From an uncultured Clostridia bacterium (GTDB taxonomy: Bacteria; Bacillota_A; Clostridia; Oscillospirales; Oscillospiraceae): DNA of 6,646 nucleotides. Positions 1 to 5,952 of this stretch are shown here, piece after piece (the first letter of the stretch is position 1; each line of letters opens with the position of its first letter). The position numbers and the translations under genes were made by a program. The notes under the pieces are model-generated. The model was not told the origin of the DNA. It worked only from the letters and a program-made list of their open reading frames with translations, and did no database searches. The stretch lies in NCBI GenBank assembly GCA_947167435.1, contig CAMVIC010000087.1, positions 1 to 6,646 of the forward strand, read 5' to 3'.

Positions 1-1575
1 GACGACTCCGTCGCCGCCTGCGCTGCCAACTGGGGCTTCGAGCTGGCTGAGGACGCCACTGCCTACGACTTCTGGGATACCATCCTGGCTGCCTACGACA
101 ATGACACCGCCGCCGCTGAGGAAGTCGAGTCTGCCGGCTCCACCCGTCTTGGTTTGACTCTGGCCAACCTGGGCGCCGAGTTCCAGGCCGGTGTCTCCAC
201 CGGTACCGGTGCTGCCAACGTTGCGGGCCTGACCCGTACCGGCGACTACAGCATGAGCATCCACATGACCGAGTTCGATGCCACCGCCATTTACAACATG
301 GGCTTCACCGTCGCTCCCATGCACTACTACGGCGACGAGGCTCTGTATGATTACGAGAACAACAGCTTCGGCTTCGTCAAGGGCGACCTGTCCGGCGTGA
401 AGGCGAAGAACACCCAGCCCGTCGGCTGCGGCCCCTACGTGTTTGAAGGCTATGCCAACGGCGTTGTGACCCTGCGTGCCAACGAGCACTACTACAAGGG
501 CACTCCCGTAACCGAAATCCTGCTCCTGCAGGAGTCTGTTGACTCCGACTACGTCCCCGGCATCGTGACCGGCACCTATGACATCGCACAGCCCTCCATC
601 AACGACGCTACCGTCCTGGCCATCAAGGACGCCAACTCCAACGGCGAGCTGGTGGGCGACACCCTGCACACCGTCCTGGTTGACTACCGCGGCTACGGCT
701 ACCTGGGCATCAACGCCGACCTTGTCAACATGGACAACGATCCGAGCTCCGACGCCTCCAAGGCGCTGCGCAAGGGCTTCATGACCCTGTTCTCCGTCTA
801 CCGTGACACCGTGATCAACTCCTACTACGGCGACCGCGCCTCCGTCATCCAGTACCCCATCTCCAACACCTCCTGGGCTGCTCCCAAGCCCGCCGATGAG
901 GGTTACCACACCGCCTACTCCATTGACGTGGACGGCAATCCCATCTACGACGCTTCCATGAGCCAGGAAGACCGCTATGCCGCCGCCAAGGAAGCCGCTG
1001 TCGGCTACTTCAAGGCTGCCGGCCTGCCCTACGACGAAGCCACCGGCAAGTTCACCGTTGACCAGACCTGGGAAGTCATGATCCCCGGCCAGGGCCAGCA
1101 GGATCACCCCGCCTACGGTGTGGCTGTCGCCGCCTCCGAGGTTCTGGCTGATCTGGGCATCACCCTGCAGGTAAACGACGTCGGCACCTCCGTGTGGAAC
1201 AACGCCCTCGAGTCCAACACCGCCATGATGTGGGCCGCCGCCTGGCAGTCCACCGTTGACCCCGACATGACGCAGGTCTACTCCAGCGCCAATGCCCACG
1301 GCAACGGCACCAACTCCAACCACTACTCCGTGGATGACGCCGCTCTGGACGAGCTGATCAAGGCCGGCCGCAGCAGCGCCGACACCGAGTACCGCAAGAG
1401 CGTGTACCGCGATGCCATGGAGATCATCATGGACTGGGGCTGCGAGCTGCCTCTGTACCAGCGCAAGGACTGCACCGTTGCTTCCTCTGTCCGCGTGGTT
1501 ACCGACACTCTGCCCGGCGACATGACCCCGTACTGGGGCTGGTATGCCGAGGTCGAGACTCTGGCTGTTCAGTAA
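1..1575 (+). CDS. ABC transporter substrate-binding protein, SBP_bac_5 (OppA/DppA-like) family, 5' truncated
   Basis: Role (family knowledge): the extracellular, usually lipid-anchored receptor that captures a peptide or similar solute and delivers it to the permease pair encoded next door. The frame is open from base 1 to the TAA at 1573-1575, giving 524 visible residues. The signal peptide, lipobox and part of the N-terminal lobe lie outside the window. The TTG at 154 is in frame, but coding sequence continues upstream of it and no ribosome site precedes it, so it is not the start. Visible family hallmarks are PVGCGPY near residues 140-146, which matches the usual PVGTGPY, followed by LRANEHYYKG, the equivalent of 'L..N..Y..G'. 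Further hallmarks are YLGIN near 234-238 and a C-terminal lobe with VWNNALESNTAMMWAAAW, VDPD and a HYSVDDAALDELI stretch. Codons strongly favour C or G endings, with a single TTG leucine, which suggests high expression. The ligand class is not determinable; NikA-like or other solutes remain possible. Confidence 0.93.
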   Translation, partial: DDSVAACAANWGFELAEDATAYDFWDTILAAYDNDTAAAEEVESAGSTRLGLTLANLGAEFQAGVSTGTGAANVAGLTRTGDYSMSIHMTEFDATAIYNMGFTVAPMHYYGDEALYDYENNSFGFVKGDLSGVKAKNTQPVGCGPYVFEGYANGVVTLRANEHYYKGTPVTEILLLQESVDSDYVPGIVTGTYDIAQPSINDATVLAIKDANSNGELVGDTLHTVLVDYRGYGYLGINADLVNMDNDPSSDASKALRKGFMTLFSVYRDTVINSYYGDRASVIQYPISNTSWAAPKPADEGYHTAYSIDVDGNPIYDASMSQEDRYAAAKEAAVGYFKAAGLPYDEATGKFTVDQTWEVMIPGQGQQDHPAYGVAVAASEVLADLGITLQVNDVGTSVWNNALESNTAMMWAAAWQSTVDPDMTQVYSSANAHGNGTNSNHYSVDDAALDELIKAGRSSADTEYRKSVYRDAMEIIMDWGCELPLYQRKDCTVASSVRVVTDTLPGDMTPYWGWYAEVETLAVQ

Positions 1576-1619
1576 GCGTTTCACCGCTTCGGAAAGTCTG
1601 AGCAATACGCAATTTCCCG

Positions 1620-1663
1620 GCACGGGAGGGGGATTTTCCCCCTTCCGTGCTGTCGGCGTTTTT
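1620..1663 (+). terminator. GC-rich hairpin with short T-tract between binding-protein and permease genes (leaky terminator or mRNA-stabilising stem)
   Basis: Bases 1620-1633 pair with 1637-1650: ten G-C pairs, three A-T pairs and one G-T wobble, closing a TTT loop. TTTTT follows at 1659-1663, but eight bases (1651-1658) separate it from the stem, so this is not a textbook intrinsic terminator, in which the T-tract abuts the stem. The hairpin lies 45 bases after the binding-protein stop and upstream of four same-strand transporter genes. A partial terminator, or a 3' stem protecting the binding-protein message from exonucleases, is the likely role, as known for binding-protein genes in other ABC import operons. 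Full termination with a separate promoter downstream is less likely, because no convincing -35/-10 pair was found in 1651-1711. Confidence 0.7.
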
Positions 1664-1668
1664 GATTC

Positions 1669-1683
1669 GAGTTCCCTGGACTC
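1669..1683 (+). promoter_or_regulatory. Small hairpin upstream of the oppB-type start
   Basis: GAGTTC at 1669-1674 pairs with GGACTC at 1678-1683 (six pairs including one G-T) around a three-base loop. It lies between the T-tract of the large hairpin and the permease start at 1712. It could be an RNA processing or translation-initiation element, but a stem this short occurs by chance fairly often. Confidence 0.25.
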
Positions 1684-1695
1684 AGAAAAACTAAG

Positions 1696-1705
1696 AAAGT
1701 AGTGA
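1696..1705 (+). promoter_or_regulatory. Weak Shine-Dalgarno region of the oppB-type gene
   Basis: The bases before ATG 1712 contain AAAGTAGTGA, which matches the consensus AAGGAGGTGA at only 7 of 10 positions and lacks any GGAGG core. GTGA ends six bases before the ATG. The three downstream genes all have full GGAGG sites, so this gene is probably translated less efficiently, or its initiation is controlled by the hairpins just upstream. Confidence 0.45.
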
Positions 1706-1711
1706 AACGAT

Positions 1712-2701
1712 ATGCTGAAGTACACAACCAAACGTTTGCTCTACAGCGTTTTGATTCTGTTCTTCGTGATGTTCATCATCTATGTGCTGATGTACAACAT
1801 GCCCATGGGCTATGTTGAGACGAAGGCACGGGAGCTGGCCTCCCGTCCCGGCGCCACCAAAAGCTATGCGGAGTGGCTGGCGGACCTGAATGCCCAGTAT
1901 GGTATGGACAAGGGCGTGGTTCAGGGTTATTTCGTGTGGTTGGGGCACGCCGTAAAGGGCGAATGGGGCGACAGCTGGGCTTGGACCCTGCCCGTCACCC
2001 AGGAGTTCCACAACACCATCTGGTACAGCTTCGCGCTCGGTTTGGTCTCGTTCATTTTCGAGATTCTCATCGCGATCCCCCTCGGAATCGCCGCTGCGAA
2101 AAAGCAGTACAGCTTTACGGACTATTTCACCACAGTGGTTGCCATGATCTGCATCTCCATGCCCACCTTCTTCCTGGCAACTCTGCTCAAGTATATTTTC
2201 TCTGTCAAGCTCGGCTGGTTCGATCTGTCCGGCATGCAGGGCAGAAACTATCTGAATTTGTCTGACTTCGGTAAATTCCTGGATGTAGCCAAGCACTTTG
2301 TGCTCCCGTCGATCACTATTATCATCATCTCCATCGGCGGACTGATGCGTTACACCCGTACCAATATGCTGGAAGTGCTCAACTCCGACTACATCCGCAC
2401 GGCCCGCGCCAAGGGCGTGCCCGAGAAGAAAGTCATCAACTATCACGCCTTCCGCAATACGCTCATCCCGCTGGTCACCATTCTGGGCGGCAGCCTGCCG
2501 GGCCTGTTCTCCGGCGCCCTGATTACGGAGACGCTTTTCTCCATCCGCGGCATCGGCTACGCCTCCTACACTTCCATGACCCAGGCGGACATCCCCTTTA
2601 TCATGTTCTATCTGGCCTTTATCTCCATCCTCACACTGCTGGGCAACCTGATTTCCGATCTGCTGTACGGTCTGGTCGACCCGCGTGTGCGGCTGAGCTG
2701 A
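1712..2701 (+). CDS. oppB: Peptide-type ABC transporter permease, OppB/DppB family
   Basis: One of two membrane subunits forming the import channel. It is 329 residues, close to the family norm of 300-340. Hydrophobic segments are visible at about 9-29, 103-128, 141-165, 196-213, 250-272 and 294-320, matching six membrane helices. The long loop at about 31-100 after the first helix is extracytoplasmic and holds the YGMDKGVVQGYFVWL and GEWGDS motifs typical of OppB. The usual 'PGDP' just after helix 1 is replaced by MPMGYV. The EAA loop that docks on an ATPase is clear at about 226-258 (DYIRTARAKGVPEKKV, then RNTLIPL). The protein ends with the family-typical LLYGLVDPRVRL. ATG 1712 is chosen because it gives a standard basic N-terminus before helix 1. 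The gene uses five TTG leucines and looks less codon-optimised than the binding-protein gene. The opp name is a class label; dpp or another ligand is equally possible. Confidence 0.95.
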   Translation: MLKYTTKRLLYSVLILFFVMFIIYVLMYNMPMGYVETKARELASRPGATKSYAEWLADLNAQYGMDKGVVQGYFVWLGHAVKGEWGDSWAWTLPVTQEFHNTIWYSFALGLVSFIFEILIAIPLGIAAAKKQYSFTDYFTTVVAMICISMPTFFLATLLKYIFSVKLGWFDLSGMQGRNYLNLSDFGKFLDVAKHFVLPSITIIIISIGGLMRYTRTNMLEVLNSDYIRTARAKGVPEKKVINYHAFRNTLIPLVTILGGSLPGLFSGALITETLFSIRGIGYASYTSMTQADIPFIMFYLAFISILTLLGNLISDLLYGLVDPRVRLS

Positions 2702-2713
2702 GGAGGTGGAACG

Positions 2714-4747
2714 ATGGCTAAAACATATTTGAACGAGGCACTGAAAGCCCGCGCCGCAGCCCAGGTGAAGGAAACGGACGAGGAGATCCACCTGGACGAC
2801 GTCTCCCGCGTCAAGGTCCTCTCTCCCGGCAGGCAGGTCTTCAAGCGCTTTATCCGCAACCGTCTTGCGGTGTTCGGCAGCGTGCTGCTGATTACCATGT
2901 TCGTCTTTTCCTTCTTCGGCCCGCTGTTCTACGCCTATGGGCAGAAGCAGATTTTCTACAAGTTCGACAAGCAGAACGTCAACTACGGCATGGCCAAGGA
3001 AAACACTGCCTACATCGGCTACGATGTGGACGGCAGCATCACGGTGGAGCGCCCGGTGGTCAACGCCATTAATTCCAACGTGAAGAAAATGATTGCCGCG
3101 GGCCAGACCAGTATGGTCACCTTCGGCGCGGACGGCGCCTATAAGATCGACAAGCTGGCAGACAAGATCTACAGCCTCTCCGCCGTGACGGTGGAGCCGG
3201 TCTGCACCGTGGGTGCCGGCACCGTCAAGGTCGGTGTGTACGACTCCATCCGCAAGAGCATCAGCTTCACCGGCGCCGAGGTGGAAGGCCTGGCCGCCGC
3301 CGCTGCCGGCATCAAGGGTACCGGCGGTACCGTCGAGCTGGACGGTGTGACCTATACCTTCAAGAAGGGTGCGGCCAAGTCCTTTGACATTACGGCGGAA
3401 ATGAGCGGCCTGCGCTATGCCGGCGAGGAGCTTGGGGAGGAGTTTGAGACTGCTGCCAACAAAGCGGCTGAGACCGGCGCGGGCTTCACCCTGGACGGCG
3501 TGGAGTATGCGCTGCAGAAGGACGGCGGCGTTTCCACCGTCTACCGCCTGGGCGACAGCCGCATGGCGAAGGTCTTCACCTCCATGACGGTGGATACCTT
3601 TACCCTGGGCACCACCGTGTCCGATGACTTCCGGGTGGGCGCACTGCTGGCCTCCAATCAGGACGGCAGCTTCTCCGTCGACGGACAGGACTTCACTGCC
3701 GCCTATGAGGACGGCGTTCTCATCGTCCGGGATGCCGAGGGCAACGAGTACGCGGAATTTACCGCTTTTTCCGTCCGCCGCTACTCCGGCGAGGACTCCA
3801 TGGCCTATGACCTGAAAAAGGCGATCGCCGAGCATATCGCCGACATGGAGGCTGCCGGGGCCAAGACCAGCTCTATGACCTATAACCTGCCACAGCAGGG
3901 CGCCAGCGGCGAGTATATCTACGACGAGGAAGGCAATCTGCTGTATAACGAGAGTGAGATGACCATTACCAAGCGGGATACCGGCGAGTATGTCATCAAC
4001 GCCGATCAGATCATCTATGTGATCGACATGTTCTCGCCGCCCACTGCCAAGCACATTCTGGGCACCGACGGCGACGGCTTTGACGTGCTGGCCCGCGTCA
4101 TGTACGGCGGCCGCATCTCCCTGATGGTAGGCTTTGTGGTCGTGTTCCTGGAGTGCTTCCTGGGCATTATCATGGGCGGTCTGGCCGGCTACTACGGCGG
4201 CTGGGTGGACATGCTCATCATGCGCCTGGTGGATATCTTCTACTGCCTGCCCTCCATGCCCATCATGATCATTCTGGGCGCCATGATGGATGCGCTTCGG
4301 ATGAACACCTACGTGCGACTGATCATCATGATGGCGGCGCTGGGCATCATGGGCTGGGCCGGCGTTGCCCGCCTGGTCCGCGGCCAGATTCTCTCCCTGC
4401 GCGAGCAGGAGTTCATGGTGGCCACCGAGGCCACCGGCATCAAGGTAAGCGATCGGATCTTCCACCATCTGGTTCCCAACGTCATGCCCCAGCTGATCGT
4501 CACGGCGACCATGGGCATGGGCAGCGTCATCATCACCGAATCGACCCTGTCTTTCCTCGGCCTGGGCGTGAAGCACCCCCTGGCAACCTGGGGCACCATC
4601 ATCAACTCTGTGTCCTCGGCCTCGGCCATGGCACACTACGCACACATCTGGATCCCTGTGGGTCTGCTGATCTGCCTGACCGTTATTGCCTTCAACTTTG
4701 TGGGCGACGGTCTGCGCGACGCATACGACCCCAAGGCAAAACGCTGA
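2714..4747 (+). CDS. oppC: Peptide-type ABC transporter permease, OppC/DppC family, with a very large extracytoplasmic insertion
   Basis: Partner of the OppB-type subunit in the channel. It has 677 residues, against about 280-310 for usual OppC/DppC. In order: a cytoplasmic N-terminus (1-40) with the FKRFIRNRLAVFG motif that precedes helix 1 in the family; helix 1 at about 51-73; an extra region of about 360 residues (76-439); the conserved SPPTAKHILGTDGDGFDVLAR (440-461) and GGRISLMVG; then five helices at about 466-490, 500-523, 532-552, 592-612 and 645-665. The EAA loop is at about 566-596 (EFMVATEATGIKVSDRIF, then VPNVMP), and the tail GDGLRDAYDPK is family-typical. The canonical GTD-x-x-GRD has F456 in place of R. 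AGGAGG at 2701-2706 lies seven bases before ATG 2714 and overlaps the oppB stop, so the two are probably translationally coupled. The frame is continuous with family motifs on both sides of the insertion, so this is a real long protein rather than a frameshift fusion. Confidence 0.94.
   Translation: MAKTYLNEALKARAAAQVKETDEEIHLDDVSRVKVLSPGRQVFKRFIRNRLAVFGSVLLITMFVFSFFGPLFYAYGQKQIFYKFDKQNVNYGMAKENTAYIGYDVDGSITVERPVVNAINSNVKKMIAAGQTSMVTFGADGAYKIDKLADKIYSLSAVTVEPVCTVGAGTVKVGVYDSIRKSISFTGAEVEGLAAAAAGIKGTGGTVELDGVTYTFKKGAAKSFDITAEMSGLRYAGEELGEEFETAANKAAETGAGFTLDGVEYALQKDGGVSTVYRLGDSRMAKVFTSMTVDTFTLGTTVSDDFRVGALLASNQDGSFSVDGQDFTAAYEDGVLIVRDAEGNEYAEFTAFSVRRYSGEDSMAYDLKKAIAEHIADMEAAGAKTSSMTYNLPQQGASGEYIYDEEGNLLYNESEMTITKRDTGEYVINADQIIYVIDMFSPPTAKHILGTDGDGFDVLARVMYGGRISLMVGFVVVFLECFLGIIMGGLAGYYGGWVDMLIMRLVDIFYCLPSMPIMIILGAMMDALRMNTYVRLIIMMAALGIMGWAGVARLVRGQILSLREQEFMVATEATGIKVSDRIFHHLVPNVMPQLIVTATMGMGSVIITESTLSFLGLGVKHPLATWGTIINSVSSASAMAHYAHIWIPVGLLICLTVIAFNFVGDGLRDAYDPKAKR
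2939..4030 (+). other. Insertion domain in the OppC-type permease (residues about 76-439), extracytoplasmic
   Basis: In ordinary OppC only some 30-45 residues separate helix 1 from the 'P-x-x-x-H-x-L-GTD' motif; here about 360 do. The segment is mostly polar, with no hydrophobic stretch long enough for a membrane helix, and is rich in Gly, Asp, Ala and short alternating strand-like runs. It has one cysteine (C164). By the known topology of the family (N-terminus inside, helix 1 outward) it lies outside the membrane. It contains repeated helix/strand units, annotated separately. I do not recognise a named domain. A functional analogy is the large extracytoplasmic P2 loop of MalF, which contacts maltose-binding protein; that this domain touches its own binding protein is inference. 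Confidence 0.8.
3275..3718 (+). repeat. Divergent protein-level tandem repeats inside the OppC insertion
   Basis: Three units each show a short Ala/Glu-rich helix-like run, then a Gly turn, then a strand pair with an x-DG-x turn. The strand parts are GGTVELDGVTYTFKKG (204-219), GAGFTLDGVEYALQKDG (255-271) and DGSFSVDGQDFTAAYEDG (317-334). The preceding helix-like parts are near residues 190-200, 240-252 and 303-313. The spacing is 50-62 residues. A weaker upstream copy may run from about residue 118 (VKKMIAAG, then FGADGAYKID at 137-146), and a downstream one may begin with the helix-like run at 363-382. The DNA of the copies is diverged, so the duplication is old, or the similarity reflects a repeated fold. 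Confidence 0.55.
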
Positions 4748-4748
4748 G

Positions 4749-4757
4749 AAGGAGGAG
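4749..4757 (+). promoter_or_regulatory. Strong Shine-Dalgarno site that fixes the oppD-type start
   Basis: AAGGAGGAG lies just after the oppC stop, with GGAGG ending eight bases before ATG 4764. The same frame is open further upstream to an ATG at 4686, but that lies inside oppC, has no such site and would add 26 residues read out of frame through oppC's conserved C-terminal codons. The start at 4764 is therefore preferred. Confidence 0.85.
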
Positions 4758-4763
4758 AAAATC

Positions 4764-5951
4764 ATGGCTGAAAAAGAAAAGAAAAAGTCCTCCTATATAT
4801 CTGCGAAAGAGTCCAGACGCATTACCCGCTTCAACCGGCGCGTGACCCGTAAGCTGGAGAAGGAGCGGGCGGACGCAAACAAGGATCCCGCCCTGTACAC
4901 CACCAAAATGGCAAACCCCGACAACGTGGTGGAATTTGACAACGTCTGCACCTATTTCTTCACCGACGTGGGCACCGTCAAGGCGGTGGACGGCGTCAAA
5001 TTCGAGATTCCCAAATGCTCCACCGTAGGCGTGGTGGGAGAGAGCGGCTGCGGCAAGTCCGTCACCAGCCTGTCTCTGATGCAGCTGCTGCAGCGCCCCA
5101 CCGGCCAGACTGTTGGCGGAGAGATTCGCTTCAATCTGGGCGACGGAACCGCATACAACATTGTAAACACGCCCAACGCCATTATGGAGACCATCCGCGG
5201 CAACCGGATTTCGATGATCTTCCAGGAGCCTATGACCGCACTGAACCCGGTGTTTCGCATCGGCGAGCAGGTGGACGAGGTTACCCTGCTCCATAATCCG
5301 GAGATGAGCAAGGAAGACGCCAAGGCCAGAACTCTTGAGATGCTGGATCTGGTTGGCATTGCCAACAAGGAAGGCGTCTACGATATGTATCCCCACGAGC
5401 TGTCCGGCGGTATGCGGCAGCGCATCTGCATCGCCATCGCCCTGGCCTGTTCGCCGTCGCTGATCATCGCCGACGAACCCACCACCGCCCTGGACGTGAC
5501 CATCCAGGCCCAGATCCTGGACCTGCTGCAGAACCTGAAGGACAAGCTCAATTCCTCCATCATGCTGATCACCCATGACCTGGGCGTGGTTGCCGGCATG
5601 GCGGACTACGTGGTGGTCATGTACGCCGGCCGCGTGGTGGAGAAGGGAACCGCGGACGATATTTTCCATCATCCCGCCCACCCCTACACCATCGGCCTGA
5701 TGCGCTCCAAGCCCGTTGTGGGCAAAAAGGTGGAGGAACTGTACAACATTCCGGGCAGCGTCCCGAACCCCGTGGAAATGCCCAACTACTGCTATTTCCG
5801 TGACCGCTGCGAAATGCGCTGCGAGCACTGCGACGGGAAGTATCCCCCTGAGATCCGGATCAGCGATACCCACGTGGTATCCTGCTACCGCTTCCTGGAG
5901 GAGGGCCAGGTTCTCGGCTATCCCAAATCGGTAAATGTGGAGGAGCTTTAA
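4764..5951 (+). CDS. oppD: Peptide-type ABC transporter ATPase, OppD/DppD family
   Basis: Cytoplasmic ATPase that pairs with the OppF-type subunit below the channel. It has 395 residues; the family is usually 320-360, and the excess is an N-terminal extension of about 54 residues, strongly basic (15 Lys/Arg in the first 40). The ABC core follows: Walker A GESGCGKS (92-99), Q-loop Q154 in [12 protein letters not shown], signature LSGGMRQR (213-220), Walker B SLIIADEP with D237 and E238, D-loop TALD (241-244), and H-loop H271 in [12 protein letters not shown]. All catalytic residues are intact. The C-terminal oligopeptide/dipeptide region has [16 protein letters not shown] and a cysteine set at 343, 349, 353, 356 and 374, resembling the iron-sulfur site known in DppD. 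The gene starts 16 bases after oppC and ends one base before oppF. Confidence 0.95.
   Translation: MAEKEKKKSSYISAKESRRITRFNRRVTRKLEKERADANKDPALYTTKMANPDNVVEFDNVCTYFFTDVGTVKAVDGVKFEIPKCSTVGVVGESGCGKSVTSLSLMQLLQRPTGQTVGGEIRFNLGDGTAYNIVNTPNAIMETIRGNRISMIFQEPMTALNPVFRIGEQVDEVTLLHNPEMSKEDAKARTLEMLDLVGIANKEGVYDMYPHELSGGMRQRICIAIALACSPSLIIADEPTTALDVTIQAQILDLLQNLKDKLNSSIMLITHDLGVVAGMADYVVVMYAGRVVEKGTADDIFHHPAHPYTIGLMRSKPVVGKKVEELYNIPGSVPNPVEMPNYCYFRDRCEMRCEHCDGKYPPEIRISDTHVVSCYRFLEEGQVLGYPKSVNVEEL
5790..5885 (+). other. Cysteine cluster in the OppD-type C-terminus, probable iron-sulfur site
   Basis: Cysteines at residues 343, 349, 353, 356 and 374 fall in the C-terminal extension shared by OppD/DppD/OppF-type ATPases. 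A 4Fe-4S cluster bound by four cysteines here is established for a DppD from Thermoanaerobacter. Here five cysteines are present, one more than needed, so which four would bind is not clear. Cluster binding is inferred from family and position. Confidence 0.5.
5939..5945 (+). promoter_or_regulatory. Shine-Dalgarno site of the oppF-type gene, inside the oppD coding end
   Basis: GGAGGAG lies within the last codons of oppD, with GGAGG ending nine bases before ATG 5953. Only one base separates the oppD TAA from this ATG. This arrangement suits translational coupling and near-equal production of the two ATPases, which are expected to work as a heterodimer. Confidence 0.75.
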
Positions 5952-5952
5952 G

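Noticed and set aside
154..156. TTG as the start of the binding-protein gene
   Set aside because: The frame is open back to base 1 with the same codon bias, and the protein would lack the signal peptide and much of the N-terminal lobe. The gene simply begins before the window.
1662..1690. TTGATT as a -35 element for a promoter before the oppB-type gene
   Set aside because: At 16-18 bases spacing there is no acceptable TATAAT-like -10, only A-rich sequence.
3317..3332. Direct repeat GGTACCG twice, nine bases apart
   Set aside because: It encodes a Gly-Thr-Gly-Gly-Thr turn. Similar Gly/Thr codon runs occur near 203-212, so it looks like coding redundancy rather than a site.
4686..4763. Upstream ATG for the oppD-type gene, adding 26 residues
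   Set aside because: It lies inside oppC, has no ribosome site, and the ATG at 4764 has a strong one at proper spacing.
1691..4765. A 1024-codon open frame on the minus strand opposite both permease genes
   Set aside because: It is the mirror of two genes that share a frame (the 12-base gap keeps register) in GC-rich DNA where TTA, CTA and TCA codons are rare, so few antisense stops arise. The product is His/Gln/Asp-rich with no recognisable domain, and the plus-strand genes are unambiguous.
4153..4845. Plus-strand open frame of 230 codons overlapping the end of oppC and the start of oppD
   Set aside because: It is a frame-shifted shadow of the OppC membrane core with a His/Gly-rich, domain-free product.
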